Of a stretch of 64,000 nt of DNA, positions 1-11,148 are shown piece by piece (position 1 is the first letter of the stretch; each line of letters opens with the position of its first letter). The notes under the pieces were generated by a model. It did not search any database. It was not told the origin of the DNA and worked only from the letters and a program-made list of their open reading frames with translations. The stretch is from Rhodobacterales bacterium (GTDB taxonomy: Bacteria > Pseudomonadota > Alphaproteobacteria > Rhodobacterales > Rhodobacteraceae), in contig JAPLPE010000016.1 of assembly GCA_026400355.1 (NCBI GenBank), forward strand, positions 1-64,000. Direction: 5' to 3'. The position numbers and the translations under genes were made by a program.

Positions 1-1
1 C

Positions 2-121
2 CGCAAAGCCGCCGCCCGCACCTACGAGGAGCTCTGGAAAGCCGTAGGCGCCGTCTGCAACCTCTTCACCGAGGACGAATGCCTCAACTACTTCATCGCC
101 GCAGGATACAAACCCGAATGA
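2..121 (+). pseudogene. IS630-family transposase, C-terminal end (cut by window edge)
   Basis: The window opens inside a reading frame ending in TGA at 119-121. The visible 39 residues include LWKAVGAVCNLF and TEDECLNYFIAAGYKPE, which match the conserved C-terminal end of IS630-type transposases (DDE superfamily) from alphaproteobacteria. The catalytic core lies outside the window, so I cannot say whether the element is intact. No clear terminal inverted repeat could be identified just downstream. Confidence 0.75.
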
Positions 122-576
122 ACGCGACACGCTCTAGCAAAGAAGATGTAAATGGTTGATCTAATTGGCGCACCGGACAGGATTAAATTGGGCACCGTTA
201 TGTCATTGTAAGTGCTTTGTAATTCTTACAGCGCAGCCCCCTGGGGGCCAACAAGCGACATGATCAGCTTGGTTCATCAAGGGCGGCTGTTGTGGATATT
301 CCAGTCATTACCTGCGCCGACCACAAGCGAAGCTAACGGCCCTTCACGGTCGTTGATGGCCGTCGCAGCGAAGGTCACGATACCGATCGGTGGCGTCGGG
401 GTTAGCCGAGCGTCTTGAACAGATGCAAAGCCTCGATCATTCCGCGAAGTCATTTGGCGATGCCGCCCTGTGACGATACGAGGTAGGGCGCCTCTGGCCG
501 CTTAACGCTTGAATCATCTGCGCGTTGGCTGGCCCTGACATCCGCCAGGACTTACGGACGATCTGGTGGGATGCTC
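122..576. other. Intergenic stretch with no supported gene
   Basis: About 455 bases lie between the IS630 end and the regulator gene. Short open frames occur on both strands, but none shows a ribosome binding site, a recognisable motif or family resemblance. It probably holds the right end of the IS element and decayed sequence. Confidence 0.5.
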
Positions 577-1842
577 TTACATCAGACGGGGATCCTTTCC
601 GATCAGAGGATGATACGGGCACTTTTGCCGAACAGCTTGGGTCAGGGCAGACATCATCCGGTCCCGCTGGCCGAGCAGCGCGAATATGGGGGCCAGCAGC
701 GATGGCGCAGCCTGGACTGGTTCATGGAGGAGATCGGTTAGCTTTGCCTCCGCCTCGGCAGAATGACCCAATGCAGCGAGAACCGACGCCAGAGACGATG
801 CGATCGTGGGACAGCTGTCATCGCTGGCCGCGGCCTTTTCAGCGCAGCTCAGCGCGCGTTCAAAGTTGCCTTCGGCCGAATGAACAAGGGCCAGCACGGC
901 CCAACAGCTCGAAAAAGGGCTCACGTTCATGACATGGTCTTCGAGCGCCTCCCGTGCTTCGCGGTAGCGGTGCGCAAAGTAGAGGAAGAGACCGAGTGTG
1001 GCGTAGAGACCACGGTCATGGCCATTCGTCTTGATGCCCGACTCCAGGACGTCTATGGTAAGCATCAGCTTGCCGTTTGCGGCCAGAGACCATGCCCGGG
1101 TAAAGCAGAGGGGTCCGACGGACGCCGGCGCTTTCGCGAATGCCGCGTCCGAGAGGACAAGCGCGCTCTCGAGGTCGCGGTCAAGAACGCCGCGCACGAA
1201 GCCCATCGTGGCGAGAGCGATCGCATTCACCCGATCGAATTCCAACAGCTTCCGGGCTGCGGATCGCGCATCCTCGAAGGCCTGTTCGGGTGGCCGCAGC
1301 CACCGGAGGCCGTTCGCAACCTCGAGGCTGCACATCAGTTCCAATGCCTCTCGCGATGTCGGATCGGCCTCGATCGCCCTGTCCAGCAGTTCCCGCACGC
1401 GTGCGGCGTTTCGCGCAGAATGAACCGACAGGTAACCGAACGCCGTACGACACAGCGCAGGGGCATCCTCGGGATGGGTGTTGCGCGGCAACACTGGCAT
1501 TCCGTGAATGTCGGACCGGACCGTAACGCCGATCCTATATCCGCGGCCCGGGCGGCTCTGGACGATGCCGTGAGGCTTGTGGTCATGAAGGGCCGAGCGC
1601 AGCCCAGCCACGGCCCTAAACAGGCTGTCATCCGAGGCTGGAGAGCCCCAGACAGCATCGATCAGCATGTTCTTGTCGACGGTCCCGCCCTCGGCCTGCA
1701 GCAGCACCGCGAGAATGCCTTCCATCTTGGGCGACAGGCAGACGAGGGCGCCCTCCTTCGACAACCCCGTTCCCAGGTGGAACGAGAACCCACCGAACTC
1801 GTAGACGCGGTCCGGATCGAGAGCGGGTCGCGCGTGGGCCAC
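577..1842 (-). CDS. Winged-helix transcriptional regulator with TPR-like C-terminal domain (CadC/ToxR type)
   Basis: This is a 421-residue protein. Residues about 10-105 form an OmpR/ToxR-type winged-helix DNA-binding domain; the typical end of the wing, SRPGRGYRIG, is visible near residue 98. The remaining 300 residues are helical, Ala/Leu-rich repeats resembling the TPR domains of CadC-like and adenylate-cyclase-associated regulators (for example ALELMCSLEVANGLRW and ARKLLEFDRVNAIALATMG). No transmembrane segment is evident, so it is probably cytoplasmic. It is transcribed away from the amidohydrolase at 1969, and a pair of 15-bp direct repeats sits in the shared promoter region, suggesting that it controls that gene and itself. 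The ligand is unknown. The start ATG is the first in frame after the intergenic region. Confidence 0.8.
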   Translation of the reverse strand: MAHARPALDPDRVYEFGGFSFHLGTGLSKEGALVCLSPKMEGILAVLLQAEGGTVDKNMLIDAVWGSPASDDSLFRAVAGLRSALHDHKPHGIVQSRPGRGYRIGVTVRSDIHGMPVLPRNTHPEDAPALCRTAFGYLSVHSARNAARVRELLDRAIEADPTSREALELMCSLEVANGLRWLRPPEQAFEDARSAARKLLEFDRVNAIALATMGFVRGVLDRDLESALVLSDAAFAKAPASVGPLCFTRAWSLAANGKLMLTIDVLESGIKTNGHDRGLYATLGLFLYFAHRYREAREALEDHVMNVSPFSSCWAVLALVHSAEGNFERALSCAEKAAASDDSCPTIASSLASVLAALGHSAEAEAKLTDLLHEPVQAAPSLLAPIFALLGQRDRMMSALTQAVRQKCPYHPLIGKDPRLM

Positions 1843-1871
1843 TGGAGGACTCCGATCCGGAAACTGGATGG

Positions 1872-1908
1872 TCAGAAGAGGGTCAGACGGGCCTCAGAAG
1901 AGCGTCAG
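1872..1908. promoter_or_regulatory. Direct-repeat operator candidate between regulator and amidohydrolase
   Basis: TCAGAAGAGGGTCAG (1872-1886) and TCAGAAGAGCGTCAG (1894-1908) differ at one base and start 22 bp apart, about two helical turns. OmpR-type winged helices commonly bind tandem direct repeats on one DNA face, so this is a plausible site for the divergent regulator. No binding data are implied. Confidence 0.45.
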
Positions 1909-1968
1909 GACGTCTCTATAGCGGCGTGGTAGCCTCGGTCAACGTCATTTGATCCAAGGGTCTGCCCC

Positions 1969-3699
1969 ATGCGTCTGAGCGTCTTCACCGTGACAGTGGC
2001 AACTGCCTTTTGCGCTCTCGTTCGTGGCGCCTGCGCGACGATGGCCGCCGAAAGCGGCGGCGCTGACCTCATTTACTTCGGAGGCGACATCCTCACGATG
2101 GCGGGTCCTTCGCCGTCCTACGTCGAGGCCCTCGTGGTGGACGACGGGAAGATTGCCTTCGTCGGCAGCCGTGCTGAGGCGATGGAGATGGCGTCGGACG
2201 CCACGACCATGGTCGATCTTCAGGGGCATACCCTGATGCCCGGCTTACAGGACACCCACGGCCACCTGCTGCTCAAGATGCACAACCTTCTGAAACTGGA
2301 CCTCACCGGCGCGGCGACGCCGGACGAGGTCATCGCCCGGTTCAAGACCTACATCGAAGAGCGTAGTCTCGGCCCGGACGACTGGGCACTGGGATATCTT
2401 GTCCCGAAACCGCAGGATCTCGGACGGCTTCTGACGCGGGAGGATCTCGACAGGATCTCGACGGAAGTCCCTATCATGGCGCAGGAAGCCTCCGGCCACA
2501 TCGCGACCGTGAACACGGCCGCGCTCCGGAAACTCGGGATCACCGCCGATACGCCCGATCCGACGGGCGGCACCTACCGCCGTTACCCGGGCGGCACCGA
2601 ACCAAACGGAATTCTCGACGAGGCCGCGGTGATCCAGGCTTTCAACGCGCTGCCGCCGATTCCCGAGGACAAGATCGAGGCCTTGCTTGCCGAGGTGTCG
2701 AACCTCTGGCTCAAGTACGGGTTCACGACGGCGCGGGATATCCTGACAGGCCTCTCGCCGGACGACTTCGCCATCGCGCGCCGTGCGGCTGAGGAAGACC
2801 TCCTGCCGCTCGACCTGATCCTGTACGCCAATGCGCAATTGGGCGAAGAGACGATCCTCGAACACGAGGACTGGATCAACGGCTACGTCGGACGCGTCAA
2901 GCTGGGCGGCATCAAGATGATGATCGACGGGGTGCCGAACAGCTACACGGCCTACATGCGCGAGCCCTACCCCAACCTGCCTGAAGGCTACGATAGTCAC
3001 TACAGCGGCTTCCTGAACGTCCAGGCGGCGGACGTGATGAGATACGTCGACCTCTACTACGACACCGGCCTTCAACTGAACGCGCATGTGATGGGCGACG
3101 GGGCCGTCGATCTTTACCTGACCGCGCTTGAATCGGCGGAAGCGAAGTATGGTCGCAAGGACCGGCGTCCCATGGCGCACCATGCCGGGCTGGTCACGCC
3201 CGACCTCGCCGATCGCTTCGCCTCGACGGGAACGGTCGCGGTGTTCAATTCGGCGGCGATTTCCGGCTTCGGGAGCAGCGGCGAATACTACTGGGGCAAG
3301 GACGCGCCGGACTTCATCATGCCTGCGCGGACCCTTCTCGACTACGGCGTGTCCGTGACCGTTTCCACCGACTGCCCGTCGGGCCCGTCAGAGCCAGATG
3401 TGTTTCGGGACATCTTCGGGATCGTCACCCGCAAGTCCTTTGCCGACGACTACGTCATGGGACCTGGTCAGAGGATCACGGTCTATGAGGCGCTTTCCGG
3501 GATTACCCGCACCGGCGCCTGGGGCAACTTCGAGGAGGAAACAAAAGGTACGCTCGAAGAGGGGAAGCTGGCCGACCTCGTCGTGTTGGATCGCAACCCG
3601 CTCAAGATCGATCCGCTGACGCTCACCGAGGTGAAGGTTCTGGAAACGATCAAGGAAGGCGTGTCCGTCTACCGGGCGTCGGAGGCGGCGAACCCCTGA
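1969..3699 (+). CDS. Secreted YtcJ-type metal-dependent amidohydrolase
   Basis: This 576-residue protein has a hydrophobic N-terminus (about residues 1-26, ending CATMAAE) that looks like a Sec signal peptide. The body is a YtcJ-like amidohydrolase: an N-terminal beta-sandwich (LIYFGGDILTMAG, VDDGKIAFVGSRAEAM), the metal-binding strand LMPGLQDTHGHLL (about residues 86-98), internal QEASGHIATVNTAAL, NAHVMGDGAVDLYL and STDCPSGPSEPDVF, and the C-terminal GTLEEGKLADLVVLDRNPL that returns to the sandwich. Family members hydrolyse amide or related C-N bonds using one or two divalent metals; the substrate cannot be predicted. It is probably periplasmic. It is divergent from the winged-helix/TPR regulator, a likely controller. 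Length is normal for the family. Confidence 0.9.
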   Translation: MRLSVFTVTVATAFCALVRGACATMAAESGGADLIYFGGDILTMAGPSPSYVEALVVDDGKIAFVGSRAEAMEMASDATTMVDLQGHTLMPGLQDTHGHLLLKMHNLLKLDLTGAATPDEVIARFKTYIEERSLGPDDWALGYLVPKPQDLGRLLTREDLDRISTEVPIMAQEASGHIATVNTAALRKLGITADTPDPTGGTYRRYPGGTEPNGILDEAAVIQAFNALPPIPEDKIEALLAEVSNLWLKYGFTTARDILTGLSPDDFAIARRAAEEDLLPLDLILYANAQLGEETILEHEDWINGYVGRVKLGGIKMMIDGVPNSYTAYMREPYPNLPEGYDSHYSGFLNVQAADVMRYVDLYYDTGLQLNAHVMGDGAVDLYLTALESAEAKYGRKDRRPMAHHAGLVTPDLADRFASTGTVAVFNSAAISGFGSSGEYYWGKDAPDFIMPARTLLDYGVSVTVSTDCPSGPSEPDVFRDIFGIVTRKSFADDYVMGPGQRITVYEALSGITRTGAWGNFEEETKGTLEEGKLADLVVLDRNPLKIDPLTLTEVKVLETIKEGVSVYRASEAANP

Positions 3700-3936
3700 G
3701 GCGGCGGCCGATTATCAATCCAGGCGCACCAAAGGCCTCCTCTATCGAACGCATCCGCCGAAGACAGACTTTCGTAGGTTCCGCGGCGAAGGCCCGGAAG
3801 CCGCCCATCTCGACGAATGCCGCGCTCAACACGAAAGACGCACAAGAGTTCTCGGCGGGCTCTGGCCACAACGTGCGGAAGCCCTGCGTCAATGGCGGCC
3901 CAAAGTGCCCGCTTTTGTTCCGGAATGGTCGGAATT

Positions 3937-4013
3937 TGGCGCACCCAGCACGATTCGAACGTGCGACCTCTGCCTTCGGAGGGCAGCACTCTATCCAGCT
4001 GAGCTATGGGTGC
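3937..4013 (-). tRNA. tRNA-Arg (anticodon CCG), CCA encoded
   Basis: On the minus strand the 77-nt sequence begins GCACCCA and ends TGGGTGC-G-CCA. It shows a D arm around GCTCAGCTGGATAGAGT, an anticodon stem CTGCC/GGCAG enclosing the loop CTCCGAA (anticodon CCG, reading CGG), and a T arm GCACG-TTCGAAT-CGTGC. All four stems pair. It separates the amidohydrolase from the end of the SUF operon. Confidence 0.97.
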
Positions 4014-4097
4014 TCGCCTGCTTCGTCATATAGACGGCCCGCAGAGGCCCTGCAATCCAAATCCAACCGATCGGGACCGTGCAGAATGGCTTGGGTT

Positions 4098-5310
<1,213 letters not shown>

Positions 5311-5318
<8 letters not shown>

Positions 5319-5916
5319 TCAGCGGCCCTCCAGCGGTGCCGATCAGGGTGAGGATGACCGCCGTTCCAAGCCCGATCCCGAGGACGGCGAGGACTATGGT
5401 CAGGAGCGCCTTGCCGAGATTGTCGAAACGGTGCAGCACATTGACGAAATTGACCACGATCCAGATCATCAGGCCAATGCCGAGGACCATCATCAGCGTA
5501 TCGAGTGCCGGGACGACTTGCAGGACAGCGAATTCGACAAGTCGCACGAGGATAGACATGACCTCGATCCAGATGACGAGGGTCAGGGCGCCCTGGAACG
5601 TGCCTTTGCCACCGATGGATTGACCGGTGTAGTGCAGGGCAAAGACGAACATCACTAAGGCGGCGCCAAGGATCAGCGCATAGCTGAAGGGCGAGATTAC
5701 TAACGGTGGCGGCACATCGGGGGCCAGTTCGGGCATGGGGACCTGTGTCATCGCAACTGCCAGAACGCTGACCACGATGACCAGAAACATAGCCTGCCAG
5801 AGAATAACGCGCGGTTGATTGAGAGCGATCAGCGCCTCGGCCGCGCGGGCTGGGGCCCGGAAGGTCAGGAGGACAAGTTTGGCGAAGAATGGCACAAGGG
5901 CGAAGGATTCATTCAC
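5311..5916 (-). CDS. Yip1-domain integral membrane protein inside the suf operon
   Basis: This 201-residue protein has about five hydrophobic segments, for example VILWQAMFLVIVVSVLAVAM, YALILGAALVMFVFALHY, LVIWIEVMSILVRLVEFAVL and LLTIVLAVLGIGLGTAVILT. The pattern and residues resemble Yip1/YIP1-family inner-membrane proteins found with suf genes in Rhodobacteraceae. It overlaps both neighbours (sufS downstream by 8 nt, the second membrane gene upstream by 4 nt), so it is translated as part of the operon. Its role is unknown; a membrane-level link to iron or sulfur supply would be conjecture. Confidence 0.75.
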
Positions 5917-6407
5917 GATTGCAGGCCCGGGGTTGAAAGGGCCTCACATATGCTCTGGATCAGGAAAAAGAGGAATGCCGCGATCCAGAAGCATCCGATA
6001 AGTTGAGTGGCTGCGCTGTCGCCGTTCAGCCCCGTCAGGAGGCCGTAGAACAGGCCCATGGGAGCCGCCGCGAGGAAAGACCAGAACAGAGCGAGGCGCG
6101 CAGCATGACCGGGAACCCTATAGCCAAAAAGGCGCATGATCAGGACGATGGACGCGGCCATCACATAGAACAGGAGCGGCCAGATCATCATCCAGGCCAT
6201 GAATTCATAGGCGATCAGGCGGTCGAATTCGACCCCTGTGAGTTCGGCGGTGCGCACCAGGCGCGGCCATTGGGCGACAAAAACAAGAAGGCAGGCTACC
6301 ATCAGATAAGCGATGGAGCGGTCTTCGCGAGGTCCCATCGCGAGCAGGTCGCGTATCACGATGCGAGGGCCGCGCCATGTCCGCAGGATGTCGGTCGTGA
6401 CGGCCAT
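5913..6407 (-). CDS. Second Yip1-like membrane protein of the suf operon
   Basis: This 164-residue protein starts MAVTTDILRTW. The ATG overlaps the sufD stop as ATGA, which decides the start even though the frame is open further upstream. Hydrophobic segments are SIAYLMVACLLVFVAQW, FMAWMMIWPLLFYVMAASIV, LALFWSFLAAAPMGLFYGLL and LIGCFWIAAFLFFLIQSI. It resembles the following gene in topology and may be a paralogue or partner. No catalytic motif is visible, and the function is unknown. Confidence 0.7.
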   Translation of the reverse strand: MAVTTDILRTWRGPRIVIRDLLAMGPREDRSIAYLMVACLLVFVAQWPRLVRTAELTGVEFDRLIAYEFMAWMMIWPLLFYVMAASIVLIMRLFGYRVPGHAARLALFWSFLAAAPMGLFYGLLTGLNGDSAATQLIGCFWIAAFLFFLIQSICEALSTPGLQS

Positions 6408-7696
6408 CAGCGCCGCCGCCGGGCGAGCCAACCCTCTAGCCTGCCGCGCAGGTCTTCGGTGAGACGCAGGTCTTCGACCTCTTCCAGTGCTTCGGCGAGA
6501 AATGCCAGAACCAGCAGGTCGGTCGCCTCGCGTTTGGGAATACCGCGCGACTGGAGGTAGAACATCGCCGTTTCGTCGATCGCGCCAGAGGTCGAGCCGT
6601 GCGAGCAAGCGACGTCGTCAGCGTAGATCTCAAGCTCGGGCTTGGCGAGGAACTGACAGTCGTCGTCCAAGAGCAGCGACTGGCTGATCTGGTAGCCGTC
6701 GGTTTTCTGCGCGCCGGGTTTGACAAGAATCTTGCCTTGGAAGACACCCGTCGCGCCGTTACGCAGAACCTTCTTGAACACCTGACGGCTTTCACAGCCG
6801 ACGGCATCATGGGTGATGAAGACCGTATCGTCGTGCAGGAAATCCGTGCCGTCGCCCACGGCGGCACCGGCCACATGGGCCGAGGCATCGTCGCCCGTAA
6901 GTTCGATGACGCATTCGTTGCGGGTCAGGACGCCATTGGCGGTCAGGGTAAAGGACTTGAACCGGCTTTGCTGGCCTAGGCGGGCAAAGGTATGGGTCAC
7001 GGCGCGGCGCTGATGATCGCGGCCCTGAATGCGGACATGGTGGAATGCGGCGCCATCGGACACGTCCACCTCAAGCAGTTTGGAGAAGCGGGCGGCGGCG
7101 GGACCGTTTTCCAGCAGGGTCATCTCGGCACCGGCCTCGACCCGGACGAGATTGTGGAGCATCGCGTCAGAGGTTTCAGATTTGTGCAGGTAGATGAGGT
7201 TGACGGGCTTTTCGACCTTGGCCACAGCCCGGATCACCACGCCATCGGCAGCGAAAGCAGTATTCAGGGCGGCAAGGGAGCGTTCGACTGGTTTCTGTGC
7301 GCGCGCCTCAAGGACACCGAAGAGGTCGCGGGCCCAGTGGATATCCTTGGCAGTCGCGTCGGACAGGCGTTCGATTTCGATCCCGGTGCCGATCATTGGG
7401 TCGGACTGGTCGGCATCAAAGACGCCATCGACAAAGACGATCCGGATGCGGTCAACCGTGCCGAAGACCGGAGCTTCGTCGTCGGTGAGAAGCGCGGCCG
7501 ATGGAGCCTCGACCGAAACAAGGGCAGAAGGATCGGTGTAGCGCCAGTATTCGTCACGCCGCGAGGGCAGCCCCATGGCGGTTACGCGCTCGAGCGCGGC
7601 CTTGCGCGCCTCGACGGCCCAGGCGGCCCCTTTCGGCAAGGTCAGCGCATCAAGACGCGCCGAGGTCGCGTCAGCCTTTAGCTTTGGCAGGGCCAT
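6407..7696 (-). CDS. sufD: SufD, Fe-S scaffold complex subunit
   Basis: This 429-residue member of the SufB/SufD family is a partner of SufB and SufC in the SufBC2D scaffold. The N-terminus carries the typical PSRRDEYWRYTDPSAL. The C-terminal half contains the beta-helix region and the conserved block LEIYADDVACSHGSTSGAIDE, followed by YLQSRGIPKREA, the SufD/SufB signature that includes the histidine implicated in cluster assembly. It overlaps sufC by TAATG and the next gene by ATGA, so the three genes are translationally coupled. Confidence 0.95.
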   Translation of the reverse strand: MALPKLKADATSARLDALTLPKGAAWAVEARKAALERVTAMGLPSRRDEYWRYTDPSALVSVEAPSAALLTDDEAPVFGTVDRIRIVFVDGVFDADQSDPMIGTGIEIERLSDATAKDIHWARDLFGVLEARAQKPVERSLAALNTAFAADGVVIRAVAKVEKPVNLIYLHKSETSDAMLHNLVRVEAGAEMTLLENGPAAARFSKLLEVDVSDGAAFHHVRIQGRDHQRRAVTHTFARLGQQSRFKSFTLTANGVLTRNECVIELTGDDASAHVAGAAVGDGTDFLHDDTVFITHDAVGCESRQVFKKVLRNGATGVFQGKILVKPGAQKTDGYQISQSLLLDDDCQFLAKPELEIYADDVACSHGSTSGAIDETAMFYLQSRGIPKREATDLLVLAFLAEALEEVEDLRLTEDLRGRLEGWLARRRR

Positions 7697-8451
7697 TACG
7701 CAACCTCGGCCAGAATGTCGGCATAGCCATTGTTCTCGATTTCGAGCGCGAGTTCGGGCCCGCCCGTCTTGATGATGCGGCCGTCGGCCATGATGTGGAC
7801 CACATCGGGGGCAATGTGATCGAGCAGGCGCTGGTAGTGGGTGATGACAAGGAACGACCGGCCCGCCGAACGAAGGGCATTCACGCCTTCGGCCACGAGT
7901 TTCATCGCGTCCACGTCAAGGCCCGAATCCGTTTCGTCGAGGATGCACATCCTGGGTTCGAGCATGGCCATCTGCAGGATTTCGTTGCGCTTCTTCTCTC
8001 CGCCCGAGAAGCCCACGTTGACCGCCCGCTTGAGCATTTCGGCGTCGATCTTGAGCGTCTTGGCTTTCTCGCGGACCTGTTTCAGGAAGGCGGCGGCCGA
8101 AAGTTCCTCTTCCCCGCGCGATTTGCGCTGCGCGTTGAGCGCTGTGCGAAGGAAGGTCATGTTGCCCACACCAGGAATCTCGACGGGATACTGGAAGGCG
8201 AGGAACAGGCCGGCAGCGGCGCGATCTTCGGGTTCCATCCCGAGAAGGTCGGCGCCGTTTAGTTCGGCGGTACCGCAGGTCACCTCATAACCTTCGCGGC
8301 CCGCGAGTACGTAGGACAATGTGGATTTGCCCGACCCGTTCGGCCCCATGATCGCATGGACCTCACCTGCCCCGATGGACAGGGACAGGCCTTTGAGTAT
8401 CTGCTTGTCCTCGGCTTCGAGTTTGACCTGCAGGCCCTTGATCTCAAGCAT
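7696..8451 (-). CDS. sufC: SufC, ABC-type ATPase of the SUF complex
   Basis: This 251-residue cytosolic ABC ATPase powers SufBCD. Walker A is GPNGSGKST near residues 36-44, the signature is VGFSGGEKKRNEI (the SufC variant), Walker B is MCILDETDSGLDVDA, and the H-loop is VITHYQRLLD. The DETDSGLD sequence is characteristic of SufC. It lies between sufB, with a 45-bp gap, and sufD, which it overlaps by one base. Confidence 0.97.
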   Translation of the reverse strand: MLEIKGLQVKLEAEDKQILKGLSLSIGAGEVHAIMGPNGSGKSTLSYVLAGREGYEVTCGTAELNGADLLGMEPEDRAAAGLFLAFQYPVEIPGVGNMTFLRTALNAQRKSRGEEELSAAAFLKQVREKAKTLKIDAEMLKRAVNVGFSGGEKKRNEILQMAMLEPRMCILDETDSGLDVDAMKLVAEGVNALRSAGRSFLVITHYQRLLDHIAPDVVHIMADGRIIKTGGPELALEIENNGYADILAEVA

Positions 8452-8496
8452 CTTGTTCTCCTGACACCGCAGCGCGGCGAAACTTTGGCAGGGCGA

Positions 8497-10014
8497 TCAG
8501 CCCACGGACCCTTCAAGCGAAATGGCGACAAGTTGCTGGGCTTCCATGGCGAATTCCATGGGCAGCGCCTGCAGCACCTCGCGGCAGAAACCGTTCACGA
8601 CGAGGGCGACGGCCTCTTCCTCGTCCATGCCGCGCGAGCGGCAGTAGAACAATTGATCGTCGTCCACCTTGGACGTCGTCGCCTCATGTTCCACCCGGGA
8701 CGAGTTGTTGCGAACCTCGATATAGGGCACGGTATGCGCCCCGCATTTGTCACCGATCAACAAGCTGTCGCACTGGGTATAGTTGCGGCTGTCCTTGGCC
8801 TTGGCGTGCATCGAGACGAGGCCGCGGTAGGTGTTCTGGGCATGGCCGGCCGAAATACCCTTTGACACGATCCGGCTTTTCGTGCGCTTGCCAAGGTGGA
8901 CCATCTTTGTCCCGGTATCGGCCTGCTGGAAGTTGTTGGCGATGGCGATCGAATAGAATTCACCCTGTGAATCATCGCCCCGCAGAATGCAGGACGGGTA
9001 TTTCCACGTGATGGCCGAGCCAGTTTCGACCTGAGTCCACATGACCTTGGACCGGTCGCCCCGGCAATCGGCGCGCTTGGTCACAAAGTTGTAGATCCCG
9101 CCCCTGCCCTGTTCGTCACCGGGATACCAGTTCTGGACCGTAGAATATTTCACCTCGGCGTCTTCTTCGGCGATGATTTCCACCACGGCAGCGTGGAGTT
9201 GCGAGGTGTCGCGCTTGGGCGCGGTGCAGCCTTCGAGGTAGCTGACGTAGGAACCCTTGTCGGCGATGATGAGGGTCCGTTCGAATTGTCCGGTGTTTTC
9301 GGCGTTGATGCGGAAATAGGTGGACAGTTCCATCGGACAGCGCACGCCGGGCGGGACATAAACGAAGGAACCGTCAGAGAAGACGGCGGTGTTCAGCGTG
9401 GCAAAGAAGTTGTCAGACGGAGGCACGACCGAGCCCAGATACTTGCGGACGAGATCGGGATGTTCCCGGATAGCTTCAGAGATCGAGCAAAAGATGACCC
9501 CCGCCTTCTTCAGTTCGGCCTGAAAGGTTGTCCCAACCGAGACGGAATCAAACACGGCATCGACAGCGACGCGGCGTTCGGGCGCGTCTTCAGCCACTTC
9601 GACGCCAGCGAGGAGCAACTGCTCCTTTAGCGGAATCCCAAGTTTCTTATAGGTTTCCAGAAGCTTCGGATCCACGTCATCAAGCGACTTGGGCCTTTCA
9701 GCCATGCTCTTCGGGCGAGCGTAGTAGTACTGCGACTGATAGTCGATGGTGGGATAGTTGACCATGGCCCAGGTCGGCTCTCCCAACTTTTCCCATCGGG
9801 CAAAGGCCTCGAGCCGCCAGTCGGTCATCCATTGGGGTTCTTCGTTCTTGGCCGAGATGAGTCGGACGATATCGGTGTTCACGCCGATGGGGGCGTAGTC
9901 CATCTCGATGTCGGTGTTCCAGCCGTACTTGTACTTGCCAGAAAGCCTGGCCACGGCCGCAACAGTGGCTTCATCGACGCCCTCGCGGACCTCAGTCACA
10001 TCCAAAGCAGCCAT
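8497..10014 (-). CDS. sufB: SufB, Fe-S cluster scaffold core
   Basis: This 505-residue SufB forms the core of the SufBC2D scaffold on which clusters are built. Diagnostic blocks are [75 protein letters not shown] and the C-terminal [20 protein letters not shown] followed by [17 protein letters not shown]. The cysteine in YLEGCTAP lies in the conserved region used for sulfur transfer. It is the second gene after the operon-leading desulfurase, with a 14-bp gap. Confidence 0.97.
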   Translation of the reverse strand: MAALDVTEVREGVDEATVAAVARLSGKYKYGWNTDIEMDYAPIGVNTDIVRLISAKNEEPQWMTDWRLEAFARWEKLGEPTWAMVNYPTIDYQSQYYYARPKSMAERPKSLDDVDPKLLETYKKLGIPLKEQLLLAGVEVAEDAPERRVAVDAVFDSVSVGTTFQAELKKAGVIFCSISEAIREHPDLVRKYLGSVVPPSDNFFATLNTAVFSDGSFVYVPPGVRCPMELSTYFRINAENTGQFERTLIIADKGSYVSYLEGCTAPKRDTSQLHAAVVEIIAEEDAEVKYSTVQNWYPGDEQGRGGIYNFVTKRADCRGDRSKVMWTQVETGSAITWKYPSCILRGDDSQGEFYSIAIANNFQQADTGTKMVHLGKRTKSRIVSKGISAGHAQNTYRGLVSMHAKAKDSRNYTQCDSLLIGDKCGAHTVPYIEVRNNSSRVEHEATTSKVDDDQLFYCRSRGMDEEEAVALVVNGFCREVLQALPMEFAMEAQQLVAISLEGSVG

Positions 10015-10028
10015 GTTTGACCCTTTCC

Positions 10029-11072
10029 TTACGCCGCACGCTGGCGCTGTTTCGTTCTTCTTGCAGTCCAGGCGTCTGCAAAGCGCAGCACCTGTTCCCG
10101 CGTCGTTTCCGGGCCAAGCGACACGCGGATCGCACTGGCCGCGTGAGCGTCGCCAAAGCCTATCGCCCGGAGGACCTTGCTGGCGCGGACCTTGCCGCTG
10201 GAACAGGCGGAACCGGCCGATATGGCAAAACCCGCAAGGTCCATCGTCATCACCTGCATCTCGCCCTTCCAGCCCGGAGTGAGCAGGCAGGACGTGTTGG
10301 GCAGACGGCAGGCACCTTTCCCGACAAAAATAGTTTCAGGACTTCCAGCCTCAATGGCCTCTTCTAGAATATTTCTAAGCTGGGCAACCCCGTCCCAAGC
10401 CCCGGACGCAAGATCACGTTCGGCCGCCTCGATGGCGGCGGCGAAACCGGCGATGCCGATGATGTTTTCGGTCCCGGCGCGGCGGCCCATTTCCTGCCCG
10501 CCGCCGGTGATGCGGGCGGCGAGGTCGGTACCCTGCTTCAGGATGAGCGCACCCACGCCCTTCGGCCCGCCGAGTTTGTGGGCCGAAAGGAAGGCCATTG
10601 TGATGCCAGACCAGTCGAAGGCGAAGGGGAGACGGCCGGCTGCTTGCGTGATGTCGCTGACGGCGAGCCCCTGGGGGAGAGTCTGGACGATGCCGGTTTC
10701 AGAATTGGCAAACTGGAGCGAGCTGCGGGCGGGGTCGGTGACGGTGACCTGGCCCGAGGTGTCGACAGGCAGGGTGGCGCTGACCCAGCCCAGCACGGCC
10801 TCATGTTCGATGGGGGCGGCGAGTAGATCGCGTCCGGCATGGGCGAGTGCCGCGGCTTCGGTAGCGCCGGAGGTAAAGACAATGTCGGCCCCGGTCGCGC
10901 CGAAGGCGGCCGCGATTCTGGCGCGGGACGATTCGACAAGGGCCTTGGCCGCACGGCCTTCGGCATGGACCGAGGAGGGGTTGCCAGCACTGTCCATCGC
11001 AGCGGCCATCGCGGCCCGTGCCTCGGGCCGCAGCGGGGCTGTGGCGTTGTAGTCAAGATAGATACGGTCCAT
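10029..11072 (-). CDS. NifS/IscS-like cysteine desulfurase leading the suf structural genes
   Basis: This 347-residue class V aminotransferase-fold enzyme has its PLP-binding lysine in [12 protein letters not shown] (Lys166) and its catalytic cysteine in [16 protein letters not shown] (Cys290), the longer loop of group I (IscS/NifS) desulfurases. It is slightly short for IscS (about 400 residues), as in other Rhodobacterales copies. It stands between iscR and sufB and so is co-regulated with the scaffold. Having this enzyme and SufS in one operon means two sulfur donors of different classes. An AT-rich patch inside the gene (about 10320-10380) carries a TAGAA-TAT-TTCTA palindrome unlike the surrounding coding sequence. 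Confidence 0.92.
   Translation of the reverse strand: MDRIYLDYNATAPLRPEARAAMAAAMDSAGNPSSVHAEGRAAKALVESSRARIAAAFGATGADIVFTSGATEAAALAHAGRDLLAAPIEHEAVLGWVSATLPVDTSGQVTVTDPARSSLQFANSETGIVQTLPQGLAVSDITQAAGRLPFAFDWSGITMAFLSAHKLGGPKGVGALILKQGTDLAARITGGGQEMGRRAGTENIIGIAGFAAAIEAAERDLASGAWDGVAQLRNILEEAIEAGSPETIFVGKGACRLPNTSCLLTPGWKGEMQVMTMDLAGFAISAGSACSSGKVRASKVLRAIGFGDAHAASAIRVSLGPETTREQVLRFADAWTARRTKQRQRAA
10365..10377. promoter_or_regulatory. Intragenic iron-box-like palindrome
   Basis: TAGAA-TAT-TTCTA is a perfect 5+3+5 palindrome within the desulfurase gene, in a locally AT-rich patch. It resembles the stronger site at 11723 upstream of iscR. It may be coincidence; function is unproven. Confidence 0.25.
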
Positions 11073-11148
11073 CAGGCTTGCCCGGTTCCGCTGGTGGGCA
11101 GGGTCCTCACGGTTGCATCCCGGTCAAAAGGTGATCCGGCGCCGCGCA

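Noticed and set aside
763-1932. Long plus-strand open frame over the winged-helix regulator
   Set aside because: It is antisense to a gene with clear domain motifs and encodes Arg/Gly-rich sequence typical of high-G+C shadow frames.
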